Positions 26,201 to 33,340 of a stretch of DNA of 64,000 nt are shown here, piece by piece (the first letter of the stretch is position 1; every line of letters starts with the position of its first letter). A program made the translations under genes and the position numbers. The stretch covers positions 1,426,001 through 1,490,000 of the forward strand of contig NZ_CP157199.1 in assembly GCF_039954625.1 (NCBI RefSeq). Reading direction: 5' to 3'. Origin of the DNA: Pontimicrobium sp. SW4 (GTDB lineage Bacteria; Bacteroidota; Bacteroidia; Flavobacteriales; Flavobacteriaceae). A model generated the notes under the pieces. That model was not told the DNA's origin and did no database searches. It worked only from the letters and a program-made list of their open reading frames with translations.

Positions 26201-28207
26201 TTAGTAAGCTAAAAGAGCCTTAAGCTCACTTTCAAATCTGTTTTTTGGTAAATACTGTTCTTCTAATTGATTTATAAACGGAATAGGTGTTTCAATACTA
26301 GCCACACGTTTTACAGGAGCATCTAAATACTCAAAACATTCTTCCATAATCATAGAAGCTATATCAGAAGCAATGCCACCAAACAACGAATCTTCTTGTA
26401 ATATTATTGCACGACCAGTTTTTTTAACCGAATTAAAAATAGCTTCAGTATCAAGTGGCTGCAAAGTTCTTAAATCAATAACATCTGCGTTAATATCTTT
26501 ATTGTTATCTAACGTTTCAAGAGCCCAATGCACAGCTGCTCCGTAAGATACAATAGTGACATCTGTTCCTTCTCGAAGCAATGAGGCTTTTCCAAAAGGT
26601 AATGTAAAGTAATCTATTGGAACTTCTTGACGAATACTTCTATACAAGGCTTTGTGTTCAAAGAATAATACAGGATTTGGATCGTTAATTGCAGTTGCTA
26701 ATAAGCCCTTTGCATCATATGGAAAAGCAGGATAAACTACTTTTAAGCCTGGTGTTTTTGTAAACCAAGCTTCATTAGTTTGAGAATGAAATGGACCAGC
26801 AGCTACACCTCCACCACAAGGCATTCTTACCACGACATCGGCATTTTGATTCCATCTATAGTGCGACTTAGCTAAATAATTAACCACAGGGTTAAATCCA
26901 GAAGTTACAAAATCTGCAAATTGCATTTCAACAACGCTTTTAATACCAACAATAGATAACCCCATTCCAGTTTCAACGATAGCCGATTCGCAAATTGGAG
27001 TGTTTCTAACACGCTCTTCTCCAAACGCTTTTAAAAATCCATCAGTAATTTTAAAAACACCACCATAATCAGCAATGTCTTGCCCCATAATTACTAAATC
27101 TTTATGCTTTTGCATTGATTGTTTTAAGCCTTCGGAAATGGCATCAATAAATCGAACTTCTTCAGTTTTTTCTTTTGGGTTAACTTCTTGATATTTAAAT
27201 TCTTTATAAACATCATTTAACTCATTGGTTAAATTTGGAATAATTGCATCCTCAGCATAAGCAGTTTCTAAACCATCATGAATTTCTTTCATAATAGTCT
27301 CCTTTATTTTCACTTCCTCTTTTTCAGATAAAACACCTTCCTCTTTAAGATACGCCTGATAATTTACCAGAGGATCCTTTAAAGCCCATTGATCCATTAA
27401 ATCTTTCGGTACATATTTTGTGCCACTAGCCTCTTCATGACCACGCATTCTAAAGGTCTTAAATTCAATAAGTATTGGTCTTGGGCGCTTTCTAATGCTT
27501 TCTGCTAGTTTTGAAATTTTAGAGTAAACATCTAAAATATTATTTCCATCTATTATAAATGATTCAATACCATAACCTTTCCCTCTATCTGCTATGTTTT
27601 TACAATTATATTGCTGAGATGTTGGTGTAGATAGGCCATAACCATTATTTTCTATACAGAAAATTACTGGCAGCTTCCATACAGAAGCCACATTTAAAGC
27701 CTCATGAAAATCACCTTCGCTTGTTCCTCCTTCTCCCGAAAATACTGCTGTTGCTTTGCTATTCTTTTTTAAAAGGTTAGCTAGCGCAATACCATCAGCA
27801 ACACCTAATTGTGGACCTAAATGAGAAATCATGCCAACTATATTGTACTCTTGAGTACCAAAATGAAATGAACGATCTCTACCTTTTGTAAACCCACTAG
27901 CTTTTCCTTGCCATTGCGCAAATAATCGGTACAATGGTATGTTTCTTGTTGTAAATACACCTAGGTTTCGGTGCATTGGTAAAATATATTCATCTTTTTG
28001 CAAAGCCATTGTTACGCCAACAGATATAGCTTCTTGACCAATTCCAGAGAACCATTTTGATATTTTTCCTTGCCTCAAAAGAATGAGCATCTTCTCTTCT
28101 ATCATTCTAGGCTTCAGCATATTCTTATATAATGAAATAAGTGTATTTCTACCTAGACTCTTTTTGTCGTAATTTATATTTCTTATCGTATTTGTTGTCT
28201 TACTCAT
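26201..28207 (-). CDS. 2-oxoacid dehydrogenase E1, fused alpha and beta subunits
   Basis: This 668-residue protein joins an alpha part (about 1-330) and a beta part (about 345-668) of thiamine-diphosphate-dependent 2-oxoacid dehydrogenase E1. The alpha half has the ThDP motif, with GEGGTSEGDFHEALN followed by ENNGYG. The beta half carries VIMGQDIADYGGVF, RNTPICESAIVETGMG and the C-terminal transketolase-like domain. Fused E1 of this kind in Bacteroidota is usually the branched-chain 2-oxoacid type, which makes iso-fatty-acid primers, but pyruvate cannot be excluded. No E2 or E3 gene is nearby. Two -7-like elements lie upstream. Confidence 0.92.
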   Translation of the reverse strand: MSKTTNTIRNINYDKKSLGRNTLISLYKNMLKPRMIEEKMLILLRQGKISKWFSGIGQEAISVGVTMALQKDEYILPMHRNLGVFTTRNIPLYRLFAQWQGKASGFTKGRDRSFHFGTQEYNIVGMISHLGPQLGVADGIALANLLKKNSKATAVFSGEGGTSEGDFHEALNVASVWKLPVIFCIENNGYGLSTPTSQQYNCKNIADRGKGYGIESFIIDGNNILDVYSKISKLAESIRKRPRPILIEFKTFRMRGHEEASGTKYVPKDLMDQWALKDPLVNYQAYLKEEGVLSEKEEVKIKETIMKEIHDGLETAYAEDAIIPNLTNELNDVYKEFKYQEVNPKEKTEEVRFIDAISEGLKQSMQKHKDLVIMGQDIADYGGVFKITDGFLKAFGEERVRNTPICESAIVETGMGLSIVGIKSVVEMQFADFVTSGFNPVVNYLAKSHYRWNQNADVVVRMPCGGGVAAGPFHSQTNEAWFTKTPGLKVVYPAFPYDAKGLLATAINDPNPVLFFEHKALYRSIRQEVPIDYFTLPFGKASLLREGTDVTIVSYGAAVHWALETLDNNKDINADVIDLRTLQPLDTEAIFNSVKKTGRAIILQEDSLFGGIASDIASMIMEECFEYLDAPVKRVASIETPIPFINQLEEQYLPKNRFESELKALLAY

Positions 28208-28233
28208 TTCAAAAATTTGTTAATCAAAAGTAG

Positions 28234-28241
28234 CAAAAATA
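28234..28241 (-). promoter_or_regulatory. -7 element TATTTTTG of the E1 gene
   Basis: A minus-strand TATTTTTG is located 26 bp before the E1 ATG at 28207. A second match, TACTTTTG (28225-28232), lies nearer the gene. Either could be used. Confidence 0.45.
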
Positions 28242-28355
28242 AGGTAACAGTAGTAAGTTTTTTGCTTTTGCACAAATTTCATCGATTATCTAGTTTTTAA
28301 CAAGTCATAAGGTAGATAATTGTTAAGACAAACAATATTTACTAACCAATTTCGC

Positions 28356-28363
28356 TATCTTTG
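28356..28363 (+). promoter_or_regulatory. -7 element TATCTTTG of the five-gene operon
   Basis: A perfect TAnnTTTG match 29 bp before the ATG at 28393. It is the only good promoter candidate for the operon, since later genes overlap or nearly touch. Confidence 0.55.
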
Positions 28364-28392
28364 TTACTCTATTATATTTAATTATTAAGACG

Positions 28393-29343
28393 ATGAATAA
28401 GATACCAAGTGTAAATCTTAAAGATTTTCTTTCTGAAGATCCTCAAACAAAGCAAAAATTTATAAATGATATTGGAAAAGCTTACGAAGATATTGGATTT
28501 GTAGCACTAAAAGGACACTTTTTAGACGATGAATTAGTTGACAACCTTTATAAAGAGGTAAAAAACTTCTTTAATCTTCCGATTGATATAAAGCAAAAAT
28601 ATGAGATTCCTGGCATTGGAGGTCAGCGTGGCTACGTGTCTTTTGGAAAAGAAAGTGCAAAAGGAAAAAAAGAAGGTGATTTAAAAGAGTTTTGGCATTT
28701 TGGACAGTATGTAGAAAATAATCCAGAGTTAGAAGCTGAATATCCTGCTAATGTGAATGTTGAAGAACTTCCGGAATTCAATGATATTGGAAAGAAAACT
28801 TATAGAATGCTTGAAAAAACAGCAAAATATGTACTTAGATCTTTAGCGCTTCACTTGGGTTTAAAAGAGACGTATTTTGATGAATACATTGTTAATGGAA
28901 ATAGTATTTTAAGACCTATTCATTACCCTCCTATTACTGAGGAACCAAAAAATGCCGTTAGAGCTGCCGCACATGGTGATATTAATTTAATTACATTGTT
29001 AATGGGTGCTCAAGGTAGAGGCTTGCAAGTCCAAAACCATAAAGGAGAATGGTTGGATGCCATTGCTGAAGCCGATGAACTTATGATTAATGTTGGCGAT
29101 ATGTTATCTAGACATACAAATAACAAACTAAAGTCAACAATTCACAGAGTAATAAATCCACCAAGAGAACTTTGGGGAACGTCACGTTATTCTATTCCAT
29201 TTTTTATGCATCCTATTAGTAATATGAAGTTAGACGTTTTAGATAGTTGTATTGATGAAGATCATCCAAAACAGTTTGAAAATATTACTGCTGGCGAATT
29301 TTTAAATGAACGTTTAATTGAATTGGGATTGATTAAAAAGTGA
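28393..29343 (+). CDS. Isopenicillin-N-synthase-like 2OG-Fe(II) oxygenase
   Basis: This is a 316-residue cytosolic non-haem iron oxygenase. The N-terminal DIOX_N-like region is followed by the jelly-roll with facial triad His194-x-Asp196 (HGDINL) and His251 (STIHRV). The 2-oxoglutarate-binding pair is Arg265-x-Ser267 (RYSIPF). Length and motifs match the isopenicillin N synthase family oxygenases common in bacteria, whose true substrates are mostly unknown. A penicillin pathway is not implied. It is the first gene of a packed operon, and its TGA overlaps the next start. Confidence 0.92.
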   Translation: MNKIPSVNLKDFLSEDPQTKQKFINDIGKAYEDIGFVALKGHFLDDELVDNLYKEVKNFFNLPIDIKQKYEIPGIGGQRGYVSFGKESAKGKKEGDLKEFWHFGQYVENNPELEAEYPANVNVEELPEFNDIGKKTYRMLEKTAKYVLRSLALHLGLKETYFDEYIVNGNSILRPIHYPPITEEPKNAVRAAAHGDINLITLLMGAQGRGLQVQNHKGEWLDAIAEADELMINVGDMLSRHTNNKLKSTIHRVINPPRELWGTSRYSIPFFMHPISNMKLDVLDSCIDEDHPKQFENITAGEFLNERLIELGLIKK

Positions 29344-29672
29344 TGGATTTACAAGAACAATTAAAAAACCTATTTCCTGATCACCAAGCACCTGAATCAA
29401 TTGAAGAAACTAACAAAGAGGATGCTATTTGGCTGCAAAACGACCCAATAATTTGTAAATACGAAAAACGTAAAGGAAAACCAATTACCATTCTAGAGGG
29501 CTACAATGGAGCAGTCGAAGACTTTAAAAAGCTAGCAAAAGAACTAAAGACAAAGCTAAGTGTTGGTGGAAGTTTTAAAGATGATAAAATAATTATCCAA
29601 GGTGATTATCGTGACAAAATAATGACCATTCTAAAAGAAAAGGGCTTTAATATTAAGCGTGTAGGTGGCTGA
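29343..29672 (+). CDS. SUI1/eIF1-like translation factor (YciH type)
   Basis: A protein of 109 residues from the ATG at 29343, which overlaps the upstream TGA (TGATG). A GTG at 29340 would add one residue. The C-terminal 75 residues form the SUI1 fold: KRKGKPITILEGY, LAKELKTKLSVGGSFKDDKIIIQGD and the final hydrophobic strand, the same order as YciH and eIF1. Bacterial YciH-like proteins are thought to influence start-codon selection on the 30S subunit. It is the second gene of the operon beginning at 28393. Confidence 0.9.
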   Translation: MDLQEQLKNLFPDHQAPESIEETNKEDAIWLQNDPIICKYEKRKGKPITILEGYNGAVEDFKKLAKELKTKLSVGGSFKDDKIIIQGDYRDKIMTILKEKGFNIKRVGG

Positions 29673-29674
29673 AA

Positions 29675-30616
29675 ATGGCAAAAAGTATTCTACATATTAC
29701 AAATGGCTCTAGCCTTACAAGTTATTTAAAAGAGTTAAATTTTTCAGGAGATTTTATGACATGGCATGAAATGCTTTGTGAAGGACCAACTGTTGAACAA
29801 ATAGACACACTCGATTTTATTAAAACAAGACGTGCTTTTCTAAATAAATTCTATAATATAGACATTGATGAATATCAATTTCATAGTGAATTAGAGATAC
29901 TTGATGATGTAAAGAAATATTCTGAAATAATTTTATGGTTTGAATATGATTTGTTTTGCCATATAAATCTTCTTGCTGTTATTAGTTTGTTACAACAAAA
30001 GCAAGTCACTTTACCTTTGTTTTTAGTTTGTAGCGGCAGAATTAAGGGAGAACAAGATTTTAAAGGGTTGGGTGAATTAAATGAAAACCAACTAATTAAT
30101 CATTATGAAAATAAAACAGAATTAAAAACTTCAGACATAGAACTTGCAAGTTCTATTTGGGAGATTTACTGTAAAAACGATCATAATTTATTAAAACCAT
30201 ATATTTTAAAAAGCTCCTCATTTAAATATTTAAACAGTTGTTTAAAAGCGCACTTAAAACGGTTTCCAAATTCTAGAAATGGTTTAGATAGACTTGAAGA
30301 GCATATCTTGGAAATTACTAGAGACAACAATATAAAATCCAAACATCATCTACTTGGCTATGTACTGAACTACCAAGGTTATTACGGTTATGGGGATATA
30401 CAAATAAATCGTATGATTAATAATTTAGATATTTTCTTTAACGTAACAGATGAAAGGGTAGAATTAAATCGTAAAGGTCATGAAGCGTTATTGAATCAGC
30501 ATAATTTTTCAAGTGAAATACATAATGATATTCAATTTGGAGGTGCAAAACGCTTAGAGTATCAATTTAATAAAAAGCAAAACAAACTTATAAAAACAGT
30601 ATATAATGCCAATTAA
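29675..30616 (+). CDS. DUF1835-domain protein
   Basis: This is a 313-residue soluble protein with no signal peptide. The N-terminal 130 residues match the DUF1835 pattern: LHITNGSSLTSYLKEL, then a FMTWHEMLCEGP block and a later EIILWFEYDLFCHINLL segment. The C-terminal half is helical with a winged-helix-like end. The biochemical role of DUF1835 is not established. It starts two bases after the SUI1 gene stops, and its end overlaps the nucleoside phosphorylase start by 11 bp, so it belongs to the five-gene operon. Confidence 0.85.
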   Translation: MAKSILHITNGSSLTSYLKELNFSGDFMTWHEMLCEGPTVEQIDTLDFIKTRRAFLNKFYNIDIDEYQFHSELEILDDVKKYSEIILWFEYDLFCHINLLAVISLLQQKQVTLPLFLVCSGRIKGEQDFKGLGELNENQLINHYENKTELKTSDIELASSIWEIYCKNDHNLLKPYILKSSSFKYLNSCLKAHLKRFPNSRNGLDRLEEHILEITRDNNIKSKHHLLGYVLNYQGYYGYGDIQINRMINNLDIFFNVTDERVELNRKGHEALLNQHNFSSEIHNDIQFGGAKRLEYQFNKKQNKLIKTVYNAN

Positions 30617-31475
30617 AGAATCTGAACTTATTCTAAATCCTGACGGTAGCGTATACCACCTTAATTTAAAACCAGAGCATATTGCCGATACCATTATTTT
30701 TGTAGGTGATCAAGATCGTGTTTCTAAAATATCTAAATATTTTGATACTATCGAGTTTAAAACTCAAAAGCGTGAGTTTAAAACACACACAGGTACTTAC
30801 AAAAAAAAGCGCTTTACAGTGATATCTACAGGTATTGGTCCAGACAATATTGATATTGTAATGAACGAGCTAGACGCCTTGGTAAATATTAATTTAGTAA
30901 CTAGAAAACCGAAAAAAGAACTCAAGTCACTAAATATTGTGAGAATTGGAACCTCTGGTTCGCTTCAAAGCAATGTTCATGTAGACTCTTTCGTTTTAAG
31001 CACTCATGGTTTAGATTTAAATGGAATGCTACACTTCTATCAAATAGAAACAATCAGCAACCCTTCACTCGAAGATGCGTTTATAAAGCACACCAATTGG
31101 CATAGAAATAAAGCAAGACCAATAATAATTAGTAATAGTAAAACTCTGGAAGATCTTCTAGATAGTCCAAAAATGTATAAAGGTATTACTGCTACAGCTG
31201 GTGGTTTTTATGGACCTCAAGGGCGCGTGCTTAGGCTTCCTTTATTCGACAATGAGATGAATTCTAAAATGGATTCATTTAATCATGATGGGGTTAATAT
31301 TACCAATTTTGAAATGGAAACTTCAGTTATTTATGGTTTATCAAAACTATTAGGACATAAGGCATGTTCTTTAAACGCGATTATTGCTAATAGAGCTAAC
31401 GGAACTTTTAGTAAAGACCCTAAAAAAGCCGTTGAAGAACTTATAAAATATACCCTAAACAAATTAGTTTCATAA
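30606..31475 (+). CDS. Nucleoside phosphorylase (uridine phosphorylase type)
   Basis: This is a 289-residue member of the PNP/UDP phosphorylase superfamily. Landmarks are the phosphate-binding VGDQDRV near the N-terminus, STGIGPDNIDIVMNEL, the RIGTSGSLQ nucleotide and phosphate loop, and the nucleoside-binding FEMETSVIYGL near the C-terminus. It should split a nucleoside with phosphate to base and pentose-1-phosphate in the cytoplasm. Uridine specificity is likely but not proven. It starts inside the end of the DUF1835 gene, and the next gene begins one base after it. Confidence 0.9.
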   Translation: MPIKESELILNPDGSVYHLNLKPEHIADTIIFVGDQDRVSKISKYFDTIEFKTQKREFKTHTGTYKKKRFTVISTGIGPDNIDIVMNELDALVNINLVTRKPKKELKSLNIVRIGTSGSLQSNVHVDSFVLSTHGLDLNGMLHFYQIETISNPSLEDAFIKHTNWHRNKARPIIISNSKTLEDLLDSPKMYKGITATAGGFYGPQGRVLRLPLFDNEMNSKMDSFNHDGVNITNFEMETSVIYGLSKLLGHKACSLNAIIANRANGTFSKDPKKAVEELIKYTLNKLVS

Positions 31476-32342
31476 ATGAGTGACGATTTTAAAACTGTAA
31501 GAATCGGAGGAGTTCCTGAGCATTTCAATTTAGCGTGGTATTTAACTCTTAAAAATAAAGAATACACAAAGGAAGGTATTAATTTACGATGGAAAGATTA
31601 TTTTGGTGGTACTGGTCAAATGTGTAAAGCATTACGCGATAACGAAATTGATTTGGCGGTTATTTTAACCGAAGGTATTATTAAAGACATCATAGCAGGA
31701 AACAAATGCAAAATTGTGCAAGTTTTTGTTAAATCACCTTTGATTTGGGGAATTCATGTAGGGCAAAAATCCTCATATAATAACCTAGAAGATATAAAAG
31801 GTAAGAAGGCTGCAATAAGTCGTTATGGATCTGGATCACACTTGATGGCATATATAAATGCTCAAAATAATCATTGGAATTTAGAAACCGATTTGCATTT
31901 TGAAGTTGTTAAGAACTTAGACGGCGCGGTAGAAGCTCTCACTAATGAAACAGCAGATTATTTTTTATGGGAAAAATTCACAACAAAACCATTAGTAGAC
32001 GATAATATTTTTAGGCATATTGATGATTGCCCTTCGCCTTGGCCTTGTTTTGTGATTGCTGTAAGGGAAGAATTCTTAGAAAATCACAAAGAATGCTTAA
32101 AAACTATTTTAAGTATTATAAATACTACAACTAGGGAGTTTAAAGACATTCCTTCTATTGACGTTACTATTGCAAATAGATATGATCAAAAATTAGAAGA
32201 TGTACAGAAATGGTTGAAATTAACTGAGTGGTCACAAAGCAATTTAGACATCGAGACAGTAAACAATGTTCAAGAGCAACTTTTAGCTTTAAACATTATC
32301 CCGAAAAAATTACCTTTTAACCAATTGGTAATCAATATTTAA
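31476..32342 (+). CDS. Substrate-binding-like protein with no signal peptide
   Basis: The protein has 288 residues and the look of an NMT1/SsuA-type periplasmic binding fold: KTVRIGGVPEHFNLAWYLTLKN, GTGQMCKALRDNEIDLAVILTEG, and the hinge region LEDIKGKKAAISRYGSGSHLMAY. It begins MSDDFKTVRIGG, with no signal peptide or lipobox, so it should be cytosolic. No ABC permease or ATPase gene is adjacent. It ends the 28393-32342 operon. A cytosolic binding or enzyme role, for example in pyrimidine-like ligand handling next to the nucleoside phosphorylase, is possible but inferred. Confidence 0.8.
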   Translation: MSDDFKTVRIGGVPEHFNLAWYLTLKNKEYTKEGINLRWKDYFGGTGQMCKALRDNEIDLAVILTEGIIKDIIAGNKCKIVQVFVKSPLIWGIHVGQKSSYNNLEDIKGKKAAISRYGSGSHLMAYINAQNNHWNLETDLHFEVVKNLDGAVEALTNETADYFLWEKFTTKPLVDDNIFRHIDDCPSPWPCFVIAVREEFLENHKECLKTILSIINTTTREFKDIPSIDVTIANRYDQKLEDVQKWLKLTEWSQSNLDIETVNNVQEQLLALNIIPKKLPFNQLVINI

Positions 32343-32435
32343 CGTTTTTAATCTTAAAAGTAGGAGTTTTTAACGAATACTTGTTATATACGTAGTTATA
32401 CGTATTGTTTCATGTTATTATTTTATTTACCTTTA

Positions 32436-32449
32436 TTAACATATGTTAA
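32436..32449. promoter_or_regulatory. 14-bp palindrome, candidate operator
   Basis: TTAACATATGTTAA is a perfect palindrome ending 8 bp before the TTG of the promoter at 32458. Further upstream (about 32386-32404) the sequence has an ATACGTA-type duplicated palindromic patch. Together they suggest regulator binding ahead of the small membrane gene. Confidence 0.4.
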
Positions 32450-32457
32450 CATGGTTT

Positions 32458-32488
32458 TTGCATTTCATCGAATTTATTTGTATTTTGC
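32458..32488 (+). promoter_or_regulatory. Promoter of the small membrane protein gene
   Basis: TTG (32458-32460), 20 bp, then TATTTTGC (32481-32488), one base short of the usual -7 spacing. The ATG at 32518 lies 29 bp after it. Confidence 0.45.
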
Positions 32489-32517
32489 CGAAACAATGTT
32501 ACCCAAATCCCTAGTAT

Positions 32518-32715
32518 ATGATTTATAAAATTACATTAATCCTTTTAATTTTAGTAGCAATAAATTTTGTTTTATTGTTTTTTAGTACAAATAAAATTAA
32601 GAGATTTTCGAAACCTAAAAAAGCTAAAGTCAGTAGACCACTAGAGCTTAAAAATGCACCAAAAACTATTACCACAAGACAGGTTCCAAGCCGTTTGTCT
32701 CCAACAGGTAGTTAG
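32518..32715 (+). CDS. Small single-pass membrane protein
   Basis: A 65-residue protein with one N-terminal membrane helix (about 4-22) followed by a strongly basic tail (KIKRFSKPKKAKVSRP). I do not recognise a family. It is supported by its own promoter and a palindrome upstream. Its last 47 bp overlap the 3' end of ung on the opposite strand, so the C-terminal residues are shared DNA and the exact end could be doubted. Confidence 0.55.
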   Translation: MIYKITLILLILVAINFVLLFFSTNKIKRFSKPKKAKVSRPLELKNAPKTITTRQVPSRLSPTGS

Positions 32716-33334
32716 TTTTGCTAAAGTGTTTATTACCAAACCAATACCCTCTATTTGCACTTAATGGAGAAGGATGCCCTGACATTAAAACATGATGCTT
32801 TTTAGTGCTAATGAGCTTAACTTTTCGTTTAGCAAAACCACCCCAAAGTAAAAACACAACATCTTCTTTATTTTTTGAAATTGCTGTAATTACAGCGTCA
32901 GTGAATTGCTCCCAACCTTTATTTTGATGGCTTCCAGCTTGATGTGCCCTAACTGTTAGTGTAGCATTTAACAATAATACACCTTGATCTGCCCAATGGG
33001 TTAAATCTCCACTTTTTGGGTAAGTTTTTTTTAAGTCCTCTTCTAATTCCTTAAAAATATTGATTAATGATGGAGGGTGATTTATACCATCTTGAACTGA
33101 AAAGCACAAACCGTTGGCTTGATTTTCACCATGATATGGGTCTTGTCCAATAATAACTACTTTTAAATTATCAAATGTACAATGATCAAAAGCAGCAAAA
33201 ATTTCTTTGCCTGGAGGAAAACATTGATGTGTTTTATATTCTTTCTTTACAAAATTGACCAGGTCAGCAAAATAAGGCTTAACAAATTCGTCTTGTAAAT
33301 GAGTTCTCCAACTTTTGTGAATATTAACGTTCAT
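32669..33334 (-). CDS. ung: Uracil-DNA glycosylase
   Basis: This 221-residue family 1 enzyme removes uracil from DNA. It has the water-activating motif GQDPYHGENQANG with Asp65, the LLWGGFAKRK region, and the HPSPLSANRGYWFGNKHFS DNA-intercalation loop with its catalytic His. The length is normal for the family. It follows parC by 6 bp on the same strand, so parE-parC-ung are probably one transcript. Its 3' end overlaps the convergent small membrane gene. Confidence 0.97.
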   Translation of the reverse strand: MNVNIHKSWRTHLQDEFVKPYFADLVNFVKKEYKTHQCFPPGKEIFAAFDHCTFDNLKVVIIGQDPYHGENQANGLCFSVQDGINHPPSLINIFKELEEDLKKTYPKSGDLTHWADQGVLLLNATLTVRAHQAGSHQNKGWEQFTDAVITAISKNKEDVVFLLWGGFAKRKVKLISTKKHHVLMSGHPSPLSANRGYWFGNKHFSKTNYLLETNGLEPVLW

Positions 33335-33340
33335 AAAATA

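Noticed and set aside
28393-29343. Isopenicillin-N-synthase-like gene considered as antibiotic biosynthesis
   Set aside because: No ACV synthetase or other beta-lactam genes; this oxygenase family is widespread with other substrates.
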